Origin: Erythrobacter sp.
Lineage (GTDB): Bacteria; Pseudomonadota; Alphaproteobacteria; Sphingomonadales; Sphingomonadaceae
Assembly (NCBI GenBank): GCA_029937545.1
Contig: JAPYPR010000002.1
Coordinates: forward strand, 62,001 to 126,000
Direction: 5' to 3'
Length of the DNA: 64,000 nucleotides
The notes under the pieces are model-generated. The model ran no database searches, was not told where the DNA came from, and worked only from the letters and a program-made list of their open reading frames with translations. Made by a program: the position numbers and the translations under genes. Below, piece by piece: positions 62,391-64,000 of this stretch (the first letter of the stretch is position 1; each line of letters begins with the position of its first letter).

Positions 62391-62464
62391 GGCTCCCCGA
62401 GTTGGATTCGAACCAACGACCAAGTGATTAACAGTCACCTACTCTACCGCTGAGCTATCGGGGA
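62390..62464 (-). tRNA. tRNA-Asn(GTT)
   Basis: Minus strand TCCCCGATAGCTCAGCGGTAGAGTAGGTGACTGTTAATCACTTGGTCGTTGGTTCGAATCCAACTCGGGGAGCCA. Confidence 0.95.
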
Positions 62465-62574
62465 GCAGCCCCCAAGCGGTATTGGGCGGGGGCAGGCCGC
62501 GCGTATATGGGGGCGATTCCGGTTTTGCAAGCGGGCAATTGGCAAAAATTCGCAGCTCTTCCGGGCCGTGGCGC

Positions 62575-63354
62575 TCAGACTACGAATTGCTCGGCTACGA
62601 TGCGTTCGTCGAGGGCGTGGCCGGGATCGAACAGGAGCGTCAATTCGCTGTCCTGAGCGATCTCCAGGCTGACTTCGGCGACGTCGCGCAGCTCCTTTTG
62701 ATCGGCCACCGCACTGACCGGGCGCTTGTTGGGCTCGTTCACACGGAAGGTTACTCGGCTACGATCCGGGAGAATCGCGCCCTTCCAGCGCCTCGGTCGA
62801 AATGCCGAAATCGGGGTAAGGGCTAACAGCCGCGAATCCAGCGGCAGGATCGGGCCGTCGGCGGAAAGATTGTAGGCGGTCGAGCCTGCGGGGGTCGCCA
62901 GAAGCACACCGTCGCAGACCAGTTCCTTGATCCGTGCCTTACCATCCACGCTGACCTCGATCTTCGCGGTCTGGCGCGTTTCGCGCAGCAGGGAGACCTC
63001 GTTGATGGCGCAGAAGCGATGCTGGGTGCCGTCCTGCGTAGTAGCCTGCATCGACAGGGGAGAGATCGTGACGGGTTTTGCCCGACCGATACGAGCCAGC
63101 AATGTGTCGGGATTGCGGTTGCGGTTCATCAGGAAGCCGACCGTCCCGACATTGAGGCCATAGACCGGGATTACACGGTCGCTATCCAGCATGGCATGCA
63201 AGGTTTGCAGCATGAAGCCATCGCCCCCCAGCACGACGGCAGCATCGGCCTCATCGATCGGCACCCAATCTGCAATACCGCGAAAACCGACGGCAGCCTC
63301 CTGCGCGCGCTCCGTATCCGACACCAGCAAAGCCAGACGGCGATATTCGGTCAT
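62575..63354 (-). CDS. nadK: NAD kinase
   Basis: DAAVVLGGDGFMLQTLHAMLDSDRVIPVYGLNVGTVGFLMN...CDGVLLATPAGSTAYNLSADGPI. Confidence 0.94.
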   Translation of the reverse strand: MTEYRRLALLVSDTERAQEAAVGFRGIADWVPIDEADAAVVLGGDGFMLQTLHAMLDSDRVIPVYGLNVGTVGFLMNRNRNPDTLLARIGRAKPVTISPLSMQATTQDGTQHRFCAINEVSLLRETRQTAKIEVSVDGKARIKELVCDGVLLATPAGSTAYNLSADGPILPLDSRLLALTPISAFRPRRWKGAILPDRSRVTFRVNEPNKRPVSAVADQKELRDVAEVSLEIAQDSELTLLFDPGHALDERIVAEQFVV

Positions 63355-63484
63355 GGTGCGGCGCGTGCTCCGATCCGCAGGCAGGTCGCCCGGTGTGGCG
63401 CGCTACCTATGGCCGCACGTCCCATTTGGCAACAGAGCCAAATGACTGGATTAAATTGCCGACAAAGGGGATAGGAACGTTCCC

Positions 63485-64000
63485 ATGGCAACGGTGCCCC
63501 AAGACAACACAAGAGAGTCGCGCGATAGCCTGACCGGCCTGGCCGATCTGGAGGAAGCACGCGCGACCATTGCGCGGTGGCAGCGCGAGTGGCCGCGGGA
63601 CACGATCCCGTGCCCGATCCATGCGATGATGATCACGCTCGGCCGGATCGATACGGTCAATGTCGCTTTCGGCGAAAGCGCGGGCGATGGCGCGCTGGTC
63701 GAGGTGGCGCAGCGGATCAAGCACTTCGCCGCCGACGAGCTCGACAGCATGGCCTGGCTGGCTGCGCGGATCAGCGGGGGGAGCTTCCTTCTCCTGTCGC
63801 GTCAGCAATGCAGCCGCGAACGTTGGGAATGGCTCGCCGAAGCGTTGGCCGATGCGATCGCCATGCCGATCGCCAGCCCGGGGGACGATGTCGGCAGCCT
63901 GCGCCTGTGGCCGCGCGTGGTCTTGCTCCGTGCAACGGAAGACGACTCTCCTGAGCGAATATTCGATCGCCTGTCGGAAATGGCGAACCGTATGCGGCAG
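63485..64000 (+). CDS. degenerate GGDEF-like domain protein, truncated by window end
   Basis: DSLTGLADLEEARATIARW...ITLGRIDTVNVAFGESAGDGALVEVAQRIKHF...ARISGGSFLLLS; no canonical GGDEF motif. Confidence 0.6.
   Translation, partial: MATVPQDNTRESRDSLTGLADLEEARATIARWQREWPRDTIPCPIHAMMITLGRIDTVNVAFGESAGDGALVEVAQRIKHFAADELDSMAWLAARISGGSFLLLSRQQCSRERWEWLAEALADAIAMPIASPGDDVGSLRLWPRVVLLRATEDDSPERIFDRLSEMANRMRQ

Noticed and set aside
62183-62431. ORF ending ...PELDSNQRPSD
   Set aside because: Classic spurious peptide from translating the antisense strand of a tRNA gene (tRNA-Asn)

Overview
This window looks like an alphaproteobacterial chromosome. Gene content and order (aroKB-xerD-accA, tsaE-amgK-murU-addBA-trxA, pccB/mce/mcm/bioB/pccA) suggest Sphingomonadales, Erythrobacter-like; that is inference with no database search. 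Most of it is ordinary core metabolism: NadE C-terminus, AzoR, pirin, LysR, IlvE, TlyA, a propionyl-CoA to succinyl-CoA cluster, AroB/AroK, XerD, AccA, M48 protease, two Flp pilins, MutT, tRNA-Arg, FolE, AhcY, a histidine kinase, AddAB, ArgJ, SecA and NadK. The most unusual region is about 52.0-62.46 kb. It is bounded on one side by an intact tRNA-Asn and on the other by a fragment of a tRNA-Asn 3' end fused to a decayed integrase. It also holds an internally deleted IS5-like element and a five-gene minus-strand operon of secreted Ig/DUF11-like proteins, including a 1681-aa protein with an apparent C-terminal outer-membrane beta-barrel. Other items worth a second look: a tiny ORF with a maximal Shine-Dalgarno (antisense to a 16S 3'-end mimic), paired complementary-loop hairpins upstream of ilvE, a structured ahcY leader resembling the SAM-I/IV core, a duplicated tRNA-Arg tail, and several decayed genes. 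All calls are from reading sequence and translations only.
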